The notes under the pieces: generated by a model
Told to the model about the DNA's origin: nothing
Database searches by the model: none
The model's input: only the letters and a program-made list of their open reading frames with translations
NCBI RefSeq assembly: GCF_001262505.1
Contig: NZ_KQ410734.1
Coordinates: 62,001 to 126,000 of the forward strand
DNA length: 64,000 nucleotides
Origin: Shinella sp. SUS2
GTDB taxonomy: Bacteria; Pseudomonadota; Alphaproteobacteria; Rhizobiales; Rhizobiaceae
Direction of reading: 5' to 3'
In this document: positions 9,014 to 17,714 of the stretch, one piece after another
Position numbering within the stretch: the first letter of the stretch is position 1
Layout: every line of letters begins with the position of its first letter
Made by a program: the position numbers and the translations under genes

Positions 9014-9073
9014 GGGCGCGCCTTTGACATGGTGGGCAACTCGTCATAGGTTTCGCCCCCATTTTCCGATGCT

Positions 9074-9598
9074 TTGGCGGCAAGAACCCTGAAAACGACC
9101 AAGAAGACCAAGGCGCAGAAGAGCCGCAGGCCCAAGACTCTTCTGCAGAAGCTGGCGGCTACCCCCGAAAAGCTGTTTTCGGGGGCGTTTCGCCAGCAAT
9201 ATGCTGCCTTGTGTTTCCGCAATGCGCCTGAAGGCCCCGGGATCGAAATCCTCGTGGTGACCTCGCGCGATACCGGCCGCTGGATCATTCCCAAGGGCTG
9301 GCCGATGAAGGACAGGAAACCCTATGAGGCGGCCGCGATCGAAGCCTTCCAGGAGGCGGGCATTCGGGGAAAAGTCCACAAGAAACCGGTCGGCAGTTAT
9401 ACCTATCTGAAACTGCTCGACGACGGCGACGTGGCGCCCTGCATCGTCGATGTGTTCCAGATCGAAGCCACCGAGCTTGCCACGAAATTCAAGGAAAAGG
9501 GCGAGCGGCGGCTTGCCTGGGTCAGCCCGGACGAGGCGGCGCGTCGCGTGCGCGAAATCGAACTCAAGTCGCTGCTGGTGGAGTTCAAGCCCCGCTGA
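9074..9598 (+). CDS. NUDIX hydrolase
   Basis: A 174-residue NUDIX protein. The box reads GWPMKDRKPYEAAAIEAF then QEAGI (about residues 76-98), matching the Gx5Ex7xExxExxG pattern except that the usual Arg before the catalytic Glu is Ile. A lysine-rich N-terminal tail precedes it (KTTKKTKAQKSRRPK). Similar rhizobial proteins are annotated as diadenosine/diphosphoinositol polyphosphate hydrolases. The start is a TTG at 9074, because no in-frame ATG precedes the conserved region; this start is uncertain. It converges on the LysR gene with a 24-bp gap. Confidence 0.85.
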   Translation: MAARTLKTTKKTKAQKSRRPKTLLQKLAATPEKLFSGAFRQQYAALCFRNAPEGPGIEILVVTSRDTGRWIIPKGWPMKDRKPYEAAAIEAFQEAGIRGKVHKKPVGSYTYLKLLDDGDVAPCIVDVFQIEATELATKFKEKGERRLAWVSPDEAARRVREIELKSLLVEFKPR

Positions 9599-9622
9599 GG
9601 CCAACCTTTCGCGGGACTGGCG

Positions 9623-10498
9623 TCATGCCGATGCCGGCGCAAGCCTTCTTGCAATGTCGAAGAAGGCGTTGACCAGTTTGCCGTTGGCACGCTCGCGCAG
9701 ACAGATAAGGGCCTCGTCCATCAGCATTTCCGGCGCGTCGATGGGTATCGGGACGAGGCGGTTATCCTGCCCGAACTCGGCGGAGGAGACGAAGCCGACC
9801 CCGCCGCCCGCCGCCACGATCTCACGGACCGCCTCCCGGCCTTCCGCCTCGATGAGCGGCGTCAGCGACACGCCGCAGACGGCGGCCATCGCCTCCAGCT
9901 TCTGGCGGGTCTTGGAGCCGCGCTCGCGCATGACGAGAGGATGCGTCGCCAGTTCCGGGAATGTCACGGTCCTCTGGCCGGCGAGGGGATAGTCGCGGCT
10001 GGCAAAGGCGATGATCGGCGTCGAATTGAGCTTCAGGATCTCGAAGTCGCTGGATTGCGGCACCTCGCCGAGCACGCCGATATCCGCCTCATAGGCGTGC
10101 AGGCTGGTGATGACCGTCTCGGTGTTGCCGGCGTCGATCGAGACCTGCACGGTCGGATAGGCTCGGCGGAAGGCCGCGAGGATGTGCAGGAGATGGTGGG
10201 CGGCATCGGCGACGATGCGCAGCTTGCCCGCCCGGAGCGCGCGGGATTCCGACAGCAGGTCGAGCGCCTGCTGTTCCACGTCGAACATGCGCCGCGTGAC
10301 TTCCAGAAGCTGCTGGCCGGCCTGGGTCAGCGTTACCTGCTTCTTGTTCCGGTTGAAGAGCAGGACGTCGTATTCCTCCTCCAGCTTGCGCACCTGATCG
10401 GAAACGGCCGGCTGGGTCAGGAACAGTGCTTCCGCTGCACGCGAAAAGCCGCCGTGGATGGCAACGTTATGAAAGGCACGAAGCTGGACATAGCGCAT
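9623..10498 (-). CDS. LysR-family regulator of the AEP island
   Basis: A 291-residue LysR-type regulator with an N-terminal winged helix (FHNVAIHGGFSRAAEALFLT, QPAVSDQVRKLEEEYDVLLF) and a C-terminal co-inducer domain from about residue 90. It is transcribed divergently from the Na/Pi carrier and phnWAY genes, the normal position for a LysR activator of an adjacent operon. A perfect 15-bp palindrome of the T-N11-A type lies in the shared promoter region. AEP or a pathway intermediate is the likely co-inducer (inference). Such regulators often permit phosphonate use even when phosphate is plentiful. Confidence 0.92.
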   Translation of the reverse strand: MRYVQLRAFHNVAIHGGFSRAAEALFLTQPAVSDQVRKLEEEYDVLLFNRNKKQVTLTQAGQQLLEVTRRMFDVEQQALDLLSESRALRAGKLRIVADAAHHLLHILAAFRRAYPTVQVSIDAGNTETVITSLHAYEADIGVLGEVPQSSDFEILKLNSTPIIAFASRDYPLAGQRTVTFPELATHPLVMRERGSKTRQKLEAMAAVCGVSLTPLIEAEGREAVREIVAAGGGVGFVSSAEFGQDNRLVPIPIDAPEMLMDEALICLRERANGKLVNAFFDIARRLAPASA

Positions 10499-10514
10499 GC
10501 GGCGACCCCCATTT

Positions 10515-10529
10515 ATAGATTGAATCTAT
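10515..10529. promoter_or_regulatory. LysR-type operator (perfect 15-bp palindrome)
   Basis: ATAGATT-G-AATCTAT is a perfect inverted repeat in the region between the divergent lysR and Na/Pi carrier genes, and it contains the T-N11-A core of LysR binding sites. The nearby GAACGATTT at 10544-10552 recurs at 12300-12308 before phnW. Confidence 0.75.
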
Positions 10530-10612
10530 GCTTTCATTAATACGAACGATTTGATTTATGTAAAGCCGCGACGGATAGTTTTCGGATTTCCATTCTCTTG
10601 CGGAGCACGCCC

Positions 10613-12265
10613 ATGAGTCTGCCGGCCGTCGCCCTCGAACTTGCCGCCGCCACTGTTCTTCTGCTCTACGCCGTCAGCCTGGTGAAGACCGGCGTCGAGG
10701 CGGCCTCGGGTGATCTCGTGGCACGCAGTGTCGGTGGAGGCGGCAGCCGGCTGCGGGCGGCGCTTTATGGATGTCTCGTCGCCATCGGCCTGCAGAGCTC
10801 CACGGCGGTCGCCATGCTCGCGGCCGGCTTTGCCATCAGCGGTGCGCTGGCGCTCGATGTCGGGCTCGCGGTGCTGCTCGGGGCGGATCTCGGCTCGGCG
10901 CTGGTGGTCAAGATCCTGTCCTTCGACCTTCATTGGCTTGCGCCGCTGCTCATTGCCGCCGGCGGGCTGCTGCATCTGAAGGCGCGTAAGCGCAAGACTG
11001 TCGAAGCCGGTCGCGCCGTGCTGGGTATCGGCCTCCTGCTCCTGTCGCTGCAGATGATCGGCCACGCGACGGCACCACTGGCGCAAAGCCCGCTGCTGCC
11101 CTCCGCCATCGCCTTCATCGGTAAGGACGGACTGACAGTGATGATCCTTGCCGCGCTCTTCACCTGGGTGCTGCATTCCAGCGTCGCTGCCATTCTTCTC
11201 ATTCTCACCTTCGCGGCCAGGGGTATCGTGCCAATCGATGTCGGCATACCGCTTGTCCTCGGTGTCAATCTCGGCGGCGGGCTGATTGCGCTCTGGCTGA
11301 CGCGCGGCCTGCCGGTCGAGGGACGGCGCCTGCCGCTCGGCAATCTGTTCTTCCGCGCGCTGTTCAGCGTGGCGATCTTCACGCTGTTTTCGCTGGATGT
11401 ACCCTTTGCATGGCTGCCGGGCGACACCGCTGCCGGCAAGCTGGTCAACCTGCATGTGCTGTTCAATGCTGCGCTGGTTGCCGTCGGGCTCGTCACCTGT
11501 GGCTCGATGGCGCGCCTGGTTCGACTGCTGACGCCAGAGGTGGCGCGGGAGGGCGACTTTACCGCCCATGCCAGCGCGCTGGACCGTGCGCTGATCGACA
11601 AGCCGGCGCAGGCTCTGGCGGCTGCGGCGCGCGAGGTGTTGTACATGGGCAACCTCATTACCCGTATGCTGGAACCGGTGATGACGGTGATCGAGGCACC
11701 GACGCCCGAAGCCGTAAAGGCGCTCCGCCGCATCGATGGCGATATCCACCGGGCTCACAGCGAGATCAAGCTCTATATCGCTACGGTCAACCGCGGTGTG
11801 CTGACGGAAGAACAGTCTGCTCGCGGCATCGAGCTTACCGAAGCGGCAATCCATCTTGAATATGCCGGTGATGTGGTGGCGAAGAGCCTGTTGCAGATGG
11901 CGGAGGAACGGCTTGCCGGAGCGGGTGCCTTCTCGCAGGAGGGCTGGCGCGAGCTGACGCTGCTGCATGCTGCGGTGTTTTCGAATGTCCGGCTTGCGGC
12001 CAATCTGCTTGTCTCGCCGGACCCGGTCATTGCTCGTGAGATGGTGCGGCAGAAGGAGCACGTGCGCCGTCTCGTCGAGGAGAGCAGCAAGAGCCATCTG
12101 GAGCGGCTGCGCCAGGGCATAGGCGCGAGCATCCAGTCCAGCGACATGCATCTGGAGATCGTGCGTGCGCTGAAGGAGGTCAATTCTCTGGTCACGACCA
12201 TGGCCTATCCGCGCCTGCGCGAGACGGGAGACCTCCTGGAAAGCCGTCTGATCCCTGCTGCCTGA
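10613..12265 (+). CDS. Na/Pi cotransporter-family protein with PhoU-like C-terminal domain
   Basis: A 550-residue membrane protein. The N-terminal part (about 1-310) contains the two inverted Na/Pi-cotransporter repeats: repeat one has the conserved GLQSSTAVAMLAAG, repeat two has VLHSSVAAILL where the usual Gln is His. The C-terminal part (about 330-545) is helical and PhoU-like. The ATG at 10613 was preferred over an upstream TTG because a GGAG sits 7 nt before it. E. coli YjbB, with the same domain plan, exports phosphate. Located between the LysR gene and phnW, this protein could export phosphate released by PhnA, or import it. The direction is not decided by sequence. Confidence 0.85.
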   Translation: MSLPAVALELAAATVLLLYAVSLVKTGVEAASGDLVARSVGGGGSRLRAALYGCLVAIGLQSSTAVAMLAAGFAISGALALDVGLAVLLGADLGSALVVKILSFDLHWLAPLLIAAGGLLHLKARKRKTVEAGRAVLGIGLLLLSLQMIGHATAPLAQSPLLPSAIAFIGKDGLTVMILAALFTWVLHSSVAAILLILTFAARGIVPIDVGIPLVLGVNLGGGLIALWLTRGLPVEGRRLPLGNLFFRALFSVAIFTLFSLDVPFAWLPGDTAAGKLVNLHVLFNAALVAVGLVTCGSMARLVRLLTPEVAREGDFTAHASALDRALIDKPAQALAAAAREVLYMGNLITRMLEPVMTVIEAPTPEAVKALRRIDGDIHRAHSEIKLYIATVNRGVLTEEQSARGIELTEAAIHLEYAGDVVAKSLLQMAEERLAGAGAFSQEGWRELTLLHAAVFSNVRLAANLLVSPDPVIAREMVRQKEHVRRLVEESSKSHLERLRQGIGASIQSSDMHLEIVRALKEVNSLVTTMAYPRLRETGDLLESRLIPAA

Positions 12266-12278
12266 AAGGCATAAATTT

Positions 12279-12308
12279 AATCGATGGATTGATACAAAAG
12301 AACGATTT
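12279..12308. promoter_or_regulatory. Candidate regulator site and promoter region of phnW
   Basis: An AATC-N4-GATT inverted repeat (12279-12290) is followed at 12300-12308 by GAACGATTT, a 9-mer identical to one at 10544-10552 beside the LysR palindrome. Shared half-sites (GGATTGAT and AGATTGAAT) suggest the same LysR protein binds both places. Inference only. Confidence 0.4.
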
Positions 12309-12368
12309 TACAGATATGTGTTTCCACCGCATTGTCACATCCGGAAAAGCCAAATGCGAGGACGGACC

Positions 12369-13571
12369 ATGCCCAACACCGCTTCTGACAGAACCATCGC
12401 ACCGCTGGAGACGCCACGGCTCGGCGAGCCCTATCTCCTGACACCCGGCCCGCTGACGACGGCTTACGAAGTCAAGGAAGCCATGCTGCGGGACTGGGGC
12501 TCCTGGGATGGCGACTTCCGCGCCATGACGGCGGACCTGCGCCGCCAGCTGCTCGAGATCGCCGGCGATACGGCCGGTGAATTCGACTGTGTGCCGATGC
12601 AGGGCAGCGGCTCGTTCTCGGTGGAGGCGATGCTCGCCAGCTTCGTGCCGAAGGACGGCAAGGTGCTGGTGCTGAGCAACGGTGCCTATGGCAAGCGCAT
12701 CGCCCAGACGCTCTCCTATCTCGGCCGCGACCATGCCGTCATCGACAAGGGCGACTACATGCCGCCGCGCGGTGTCGAAGTCGCCGCGGCGCTGGATGCC
12801 GACCCCGCCATCAGCCATGTCGTCGTCGTTCATTGCGAAACCAGTTCGGGCATCCTCAATCCGCTGAAGGAAATCTCCGACACCGTCTACGCCCGTGGTC
12901 GCAAGCTTCTCGTGGATTCCATGAGCGCCTTCGGTGCGGTGCCGGCCAGCCTTTCCGATTTCCGCTACGAGGCGATCGTCTCCTCGGCCAACAAATGTAT
13001 CGAGGGCGTACCGGGCTTCGGCTTCGTCATTGCTCGCAAGAGCGAACTTGAGGCCGCCAAGGGCCGCAGCCATTCGCTGAGCCTCGATATGCATGCCCAG
13101 TGGGATTACATGAACAAGACCGGCCAGTGGCGCTTCACGCCGCCGACCCATGTCGTCGCCGCGTTCCTGGAGGCGTTGCGCATCCACCGCGAAGAAGGCG
13201 GGGTTGCCGCCCGCGGCGCGCGCTATGCCCGCAACCGTGACGTCATGGTGGCAGGCATGCGCGAGGCCGGCTTCGAGACGCTGCTCGCCGACCAGTGGCT
13301 CTCGCCCATTATCGTCACCTTCTTCAGCCCGGCCCACACGGCCTTCGCTTTTGACCGCTTCTATGAACTGATGAAGGAGAAGGGTTTCATCATCTATCCC
13401 GGCAAGCTGACGGTGGTCGACAGTTTCCGTGTCGGCTGCATCGGCCGCATGGACGAGCATGTCATGCGCCGTGTGGTGGACGCCGCCCGCACGTCCCTTG
13501 CCGAAATGGGCGTCGACAGCGCCGCCCCTCCGGCCATCGCCCTTGAAGAACGCAGCCGCCTGGCGGCCTAA
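12369..13571 (+). CDS. phnW: 2-aminoethylphosphonate--pyruvate aminotransferase
   Basis: A 400-residue class V PLP aminotransferase that transfers the AEP amino group to pyruvate, giving phosphonoacetaldehyde and alanine in the cytoplasm. Diagnostic segments are LLTPGPLTT near the N terminus, the PLP aspartate in VDSMSAFGA (Asp183) and the Schiff-base lysine in SSANKCIEGVPGFGF (Lys209). The ATG at 12369 has a GAGGA 6 nt upstream. It is the first enzyme of the pathway and is followed 17 bp later by phnA, with phnY next, the order of the Sinorhizobium phnWAY pathway. It is about 30 residues longer than typical PhnW, mostly at the C terminus. Confidence 0.95.
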   Translation: MPNTASDRTIAPLETPRLGEPYLLTPGPLTTAYEVKEAMLRDWGSWDGDFRAMTADLRRQLLEIAGDTAGEFDCVPMQGSGSFSVEAMLASFVPKDGKVLVLSNGAYGKRIAQTLSYLGRDHAVIDKGDYMPPRGVEVAAALDADPAISHVVVVHCETSSGILNPLKEISDTVYARGRKLLVDSMSAFGAVPASLSDFRYEAIVSSANKCIEGVPGFGFVIARKSELEAAKGRSHSLSLDMHAQWDYMNKTGQWRFTPPTHVVAAFLEALRIHREEGGVAARGARYARNRDVMVAGMREAGFETLLADQWLSPIIVTFFSPAHTAFAFDRFYELMKEKGFIIYPGKLTVVDSFRVGCIGRMDEHVMRRVVDAARTSLAEMGVDSAAPPAIALEERSRLAA

Positions 13572-13588
13572 CGAGAATGGAATCCCCG

Positions 13589-14851
13589 ATGAACCAGATG
13601 TCCAAGATCACCGTCACCGCCAACCGCCGCACCTATCCCTGGCCGAATGTCCCGGCCATCGCCATCTGCCTCGACGGCTGCGAGCCGGCCTATCTCGACG
13701 AGGCCATCAAGGCCGGGCTGATGCCGACGCTCAAGCGTATCCGCAAGGCAGGTACGGAGCGCACCGCGCTCAGCGTCATCCCGAGCTTCACCAACCCGAA
13801 CAATCTCTCCATCGCCACCGGCCGCCCGCCGGCGATCCACGGTATTTGCGGCAACTATCTCTATGAGCCCGCGACCGGCAAAGAGGTGATGATGAACGAC
13901 CCGCGGTTCCTGCGCGCGCCGACCGTCTTCAAGGCTTTTTATGATGCCGGTGCCAAGGTCGCCGTGGTGACGGCGAAGGACAAGCTGCGGGCGCTGCTCG
14001 GCCATGGCCTGAAGTTCGACGAGGGCCGCGCCGTCTGCTTCTCCTCGGAAAAGTCCGACACGTCTACCAAGGCGGAACACGGCATCGACAACGCCTCGGC
14101 ATGGCTTGGTCTGCCGGTGCCGGAGGTCTATTCCGCCGACCTCTCGGAATTCGTCTTCGCCGCGGGCGTGAAGCTCCTCAAGGAGTTCCGCCCCGACGTC
14201 ATGTACCTGACCACGACCGACTACGTGCAGCACAAATATGCGCCGGGCGTGCCGGAGGCCAATTCCTTCTACGAGATGTTCGACAAGTACCTGACCGAAC
14301 TCGACGCGCTCGGCGCGGCGATCGTCGTCACGGCCGACCATGGCATGAAGCCGAAGCACAAGACGGACGGCACACCCGACGTCGTCTATGTGCAGGACCT
14401 GCTCGACGAATGGCTCGGCAAGGACGCCGCCCGCGTCATCCTGCCGATCACCGACCCCTATGTCGTGCACCACGGCGCGCTCGGCTCCTTCGCCACCGCC
14501 TATCTGCCTGAAATGGCCGACAAGGAGGAGATCATCGAGCGGCTGAAGGCGATCGAGGGCATCGACGTCGTTCTGTCGCGGCCGGAAGCCTGCGTTCGCT
14601 TCGAGCTGCCGGATGATCGCATCGGCGACATCGTGCTCGTTTCCTCGGAGAACAAGACGCTCGGCACCAGCGAGCACCGGCATGACCTCGCGGCGCTCAA
14701 CGAGCCGCTGCGCTCGCATGGCGGCCTCACGGAACAGGAAGTACCCTTCATCGCCAACCGCACGCTGCCGGAACTCTCTTCCGCCGGCACGCTGCGCAAT
14801 TTCGACGCCTTCTACTACGCGCTCGTCGCCGCCGCGCAGCCGGCGCATTGA
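13589..14851 (+). CDS. phnA: Phosphonoacetate hydrolase
   Basis: A 420-residue enzyme of the alkaline phosphatase superfamily that cleaves the C-P bond of phosphonoacetate to acetate and phosphate using two zinc ions. Visible metal and nucleophile residues are the Asp in AICLDGCEP (Asp29 from this start), the Thr nucleophile in SFTNPNNLS (Thr68), Asp and His in [12 protein letters not shown], the DH pair in [11 protein letters not shown] and the late His in SHGGLTEQE. The ATG at 13589 was chosen over 13577 because a GGAA lies 6 nt upstream of it and because the active-site numbering then agrees with what I recall for the Sinorhizobium enzyme. phnY begins 10 bp after the stop. Confidence 0.95.
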   Translation: MNQMSKITVTANRRTYPWPNVPAIAICLDGCEPAYLDEAIKAGLMPTLKRIRKAGTERTALSVIPSFTNPNNLSIATGRPPAIHGICGNYLYEPATGKEVMMNDPRFLRAPTVFKAFYDAGAKVAVVTAKDKLRALLGHGLKFDEGRAVCFSSEKSDTSTKAEHGIDNASAWLGLPVPEVYSADLSEFVFAAGVKLLKEFRPDVMYLTTTDYVQHKYAPGVPEANSFYEMFDKYLTELDALGAAIVVTADHGMKPKHKTDGTPDVVYVQDLLDEWLGKDAARVILPITDPYVVHHGALGSFATAYLPEMADKEEIIERLKAIEGIDVVLSRPEACVRFELPDDRIGDIVLVSSENKTLGTSEHRHDLAALNEPLRSHGGLTEQEVPFIANRTLPELSSAGTLRNFDAFYYALVAAAQPAH

Positions 14852-14861
14852 GGAGGGGGCG

Positions 14862-16316
14862 ATGACCAAAGTGGAAACGACATTCGCGATCCGTCATGAG
14901 CCCATGCGGATCGCCGGCAAGAAGGTCGATACCGAAGGGCGGGTCGAGGTGCATTACCCCTGGAACGATGCCGTCATCGGCACCGTTCCGGCCGGCAATG
15001 CCGAGCATGCCAGAAAGGCCTTCGAGATCGCGGCCGCCTACCAGCCGAAGCTGACGCGCTACGAACGCCAGCGCATTCTCCTGAAGGCGGCCGAGCTGCT
15101 CGTCGCCCGCAAGGAGGAGATTTCCGATCTCATCACGCTGGAACTCGGCATTTCCAAGCAGGATTCGCTCTACGAAGTGGGCCGCGCCTTCGATGTGCTG
15201 ACGCTGTCCGGCCAGATGTGTATCCATGACGATGGCGAGATTTTTTCCTGCGATCTCACCCCGCACGGCAAGGCGCGAAAGATTTTCACAACGCGCGAGC
15301 CGCTGACCGCCATCTCGGCGATCACACCCTTCAACCATCCGCTGAACATGGTGGCGCACAAGGTTGCCCCGGCCGTCGCGACCAACAACTGCGTCGTGCT
15401 GAAGCCGACGGAGCTGACGCCGATGACGGCGCTCATCTTCGCCGACATTCTCTATGAGGCCGGTTTGCCGCCGGAAATGCTGTCCGTCGTCACCGGCTGG
15501 CCCGGCGATATCGGTATGGAGATGATCACCAATCCGAATTTCGACCTGATCACCTTCACCGGCAGTGTGCCCGTCGGCAAGCTGATCGCCGCGCACGCCC
15601 ATTACAAGCGCCAGATCCTCGAACTCGGCGGCAACGACCCGCTGATCATCCTCAACGATCTCTCCGACGACGATCTCGCCAGGGCGGCCGACCTCGCCGT
15701 TGCCGGCGCGACAAAAAATTCCGGCCAGCGCTGCACGGCCGTCAAGCGCATCCTCTGCCAGGAGCGTGTCGCCGAACGTTTTGTTCCGCTGGTGCTGGAG
15801 CGGGCGAAGAAGCTGAAGTTCGGCGATCCCATGGACCGTGCGACGGAACTCGGCACCGTGGTGCACGCCAGGGCCGCCGAAGTCTTCGAGCGCCGGGTGC
15901 ATCAGGCGGCGGAAGAGGGAGCGGAAATCCTCTACAATCCCGGCCGCAAAGGCGCGCTGCTGCCGCCGATCGTCGTCGACCGCGTCTCCCATGCGAGCGA
16001 GCTCGTCATGGAGGAGACCTTTGCGCCGATCATCCCGATTGTCCGTGCACCCGACGATGACGACGCGCTGATCGCGCTCTCCAACTCCACTGCCTTCGGC
16101 CTTTCCTCCGGCGTCTGCACCAACGATTTCCGCCGCATGCAGAAATACATCGCGGGGCTGAAGGTCGGTACGGTCAACATCTGGGAAGTGCCGGGTTACC
16201 GCATCGAGATGAGCCCGTTCGGCGGTATCAAGGACAGCGGCAACGGCTACAAGGAAGGCGTCATCGAGGCGATGAAGAGCTTTACCAACGTCAAGACCTT
16301 CTCCTTGCCGTGGTGA
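14862..16316 (+). CDS. phnY: Phosphonoacetaldehyde dehydrogenase
   Basis: A 484-residue NAD-dependent aldehyde dehydrogenase that oxidises phosphonoacetaldehyde to phosphonoacetate, linking PhnW to PhnA. The catalytic cysteine is Cys291 in [10 protein letters not shown], the general base is Glu254 in LELGGNDPL, and the Asn in TPFNHPLN (Asn159) forms the oxyanion hole. The start at 14862 follows a perfect AGGAGG at 14851-14856. The position of the catalytic Cys matches the characterised Sinorhizobium PhnY as I recall it. A strong terminator follows, so phnWAY forms one transcript, with the ABC importer probably on a separate one. Confidence 0.95.
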   Translation: MTKVETTFAIRHEPMRIAGKKVDTEGRVEVHYPWNDAVIGTVPAGNAEHARKAFEIAAAYQPKLTRYERQRILLKAAELLVARKEEISDLITLELGISKQDSLYEVGRAFDVLTLSGQMCIHDDGEIFSCDLTPHGKARKIFTTREPLTAISAITPFNHPLNMVAHKVAPAVATNNCVVLKPTELTPMTALIFADILYEAGLPPEMLSVVTGWPGDIGMEMITNPNFDLITFTGSVPVGKLIAAHAHYKRQILELGGNDPLIILNDLSDDDLARAADLAVAGATKNSGQRCTAVKRILCQERVAERFVPLVLERAKKLKFGDPMDRATELGTVVHARAAEVFERRVHQAAEEGAEILYNPGRKGALLPPIVVDRVSHASELVMEETFAPIIPIVRAPDDDDALIALSNSTAFGLSSGVCTNDFRRMQKYIAGLKVGTVNIWEVPGYRIEMSPFGGIKDSGNGYKEGVIEAMKSFTNVKTFSLPW

Positions 16317-16349
16317 TCTGAAGCAATCCCCTGCGGGATCACCCCTTCT

Positions 16350-16378
16350 GGGAGCCGTTTCGTGCGGCTCCCTTTTTT
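16350..16378 (+). terminator. Rho-independent terminator after phnY
   Basis: An 8-bp perfect stem GGGAGCCG / CGGCTCCC with a 7-nt loop is followed by six T residues, 34 bp after the phnY stop. Confidence 0.9.
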
Positions 16379-16464
16379 GTTGCCTGCTTTTCTTGCGGAG
16401 CGTGCCGATTCCGGCAGCAAGGGGCTTTGAGACGCCTGTTCAAGTGGCAGGTTTGTTATAGTTT

Positions 16465-16482
16465 TTATCTTCCAAACGATAA
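16465..16482. promoter_or_regulatory. Dyad in the AT-rich promoter region of the AEP importer
   Basis: TTATC-N8-GATAA is an inverted repeat inside an unusually AT-rich stretch (about 16455-16510) of the 296-bp region between phnY and the binding-protein gene. It may be an operator or overlap the -10 region of the importer promoter. Nothing else is recognisable in this intergenic stretch apart from the terminator. Confidence 0.4.
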
Positions 16483-16612
16483 GAATAATAAATTTTACTT
16501 ACCAAAAACCCCTGCCAGAATGCCTCCTGAAGCCGACCACATGAAGGGTGACATCTAGATCGCCCGCCGCGCTTCCCGGATTTTTCCAGGCCTTCAGAGG
16601 AGATTTTCAATC

Positions 16613-17635
16613 ATGAACAAACGCACGCTTTTTATGCTTGCCGGTGCCGTTTCCGCCGTGCTTCCGACCCTTGCCGCCGCTGAAACCCAGCTGACGGTCT
16701 ACACCGCCGTCGAGGCCGTCGACCTTGACCGCTACAAGGCGACCTTCGAAAAGGCCCATCCCGATATCAAGATCAACTGGGTGCGCGATTCCACCGGCGT
16801 GATGACCGCCAAGCTTTTGGCCGAAAAGGACAATCCGCAGGCCGACGTCGTCTGGGGGCTTGCCGCGACCTCGCTGCTCCTCCTCAAGACCGAGGGCATG
16901 CTGGAAGGCTATGCGCCGAAGGGCGTCGAAGGGCTCGACAAGAAGTTCGTCGACAAGGACAACCCGCCGAGCTGGGTCGGCATGGACGCTTATGTCGCCG
17001 CGCTCTGCTACAACACGGTGGAGGGCGAAAAGCTCGGCCTGAAGGCACCGACGAGCTGGGAGGACCTGACAAAGCCCGAATACAAGGGCCATGTCGTGAT
17101 GCCGAACCCGGCGTCATCGGGCACTGGCTTCCTCGACGTCTCCGGCTGGATGCAGATGTGGGGTGAGGAGAAGGCCTGGTCCTTCATGGACAAGCTGCAC
17201 GAAAATATCTCGGCCTATACCCATTCCGGCTCGAAGCCCTGCAAGATGGCGGGTGCGGGCGAAGCCGTCATCGGCGTCTCCTTCGAGTTCCCGGGCGCCA
17301 AGGCCAAGAGCGCCGGTGCGCCGATCGACATCATCTTCCCCTCGGAGGGCTCCGGCTGGGAGGCCGAGGCGACGGCGATCATCGCGGGTACCGCCAATAT
17401 CGAGGCGGCCAAGACGCTGGTCGACTGGTCGGTGACCAAGGAGGCCAACGAAATGTACAATGTCGGCTATGCCGTCGTTGCCTATCCCGGGGTCGCAAAG
17501 AAGGTCGAGCACCTGCCTGACGACATCGCCTCCAGAATGATCGACAACGACTTCGAATGGGCCGCCAACAACCGGGCCACCGTCCTGAAGGAATGGCAGA
17601 AGCGCTACGACGCCAAGTCGGAGCCGAAGAGCTGA
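16613..17635 (+). CDS. 2-aminoethylphosphonate ABC transporter binding protein (PhnS/AepX-type)
   Basis: A 340-residue periplasmic protein with a signal peptide (MNKRTLFMLAGAVSAVLPTL, cleavage near AAA-ET) followed by TQLTVYTAVEAVDLDRYKA, typical of the SBP_bac_6/ferric-type fold in which the AEP-binding proteins lie. An AGAGGAGA ribosome binding site lies about 10 nt upstream. The AEP assignment rests on its position directly after phnWAY and on the matching ATPase and fused permease behind it; the sequence alone would also fit iron(III) uptake. A stem-loop after the gene probably raises its expression above the transporter genes. Confidence 0.88.
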   Translation: MNKRTLFMLAGAVSAVLPTLAAAETQLTVYTAVEAVDLDRYKATFEKAHPDIKINWVRDSTGVMTAKLLAEKDNPQADVVWGLAATSLLLLKTEGMLEGYAPKGVEGLDKKFVDKDNPPSWVGMDAYVAALCYNTVEGEKLGLKAPTSWEDLTKPEYKGHVVMPNPASSGTGFLDVSGWMQMWGEEKAWSFMDKLHENISAYTHSGSKPCKMAGAGEAVIGVSFEFPGAKAKSAGAPIDIIFPSEGSGWEAEATAIIAGTANIEAAKTLVDWSVTKEANEMYNVGYAVVAYPGVAKKVEHLPDDIASRMIDNDFEWAANNRATVLKEWQKRYDAKSEPKS

Positions 17636-17646
17636 GCCGATCGGCC

Positions 17647-17672
17647 GGGCGGAGCGCTTCTGCGCTCCGCCC
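17647..17672 (+). terminator. Intra-operon stem-loop after the binding-protein gene
   Basis: A perfect 10-bp stem GGGCGGAGCG / CGCTCCGCCC with a 6-nt loop lies between the binding-protein and ATPase genes and is not followed by a T tract. Such structures usually stabilise the upstream message or attenuate readthrough. Confidence 0.65.
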
Positions 17673-17714
17673 TTCGCATTGTCCCGAAATTCCTGAAGCC
17701 AGCGGAGCTTGCAG

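Noticed and set aside
13577-14851. phnA start at the first ATG (13577)
   Set aside because: The ribosome binding signal fits the ATG at 13589 better, and active-site numbering matches from there; the difference is only four residues.
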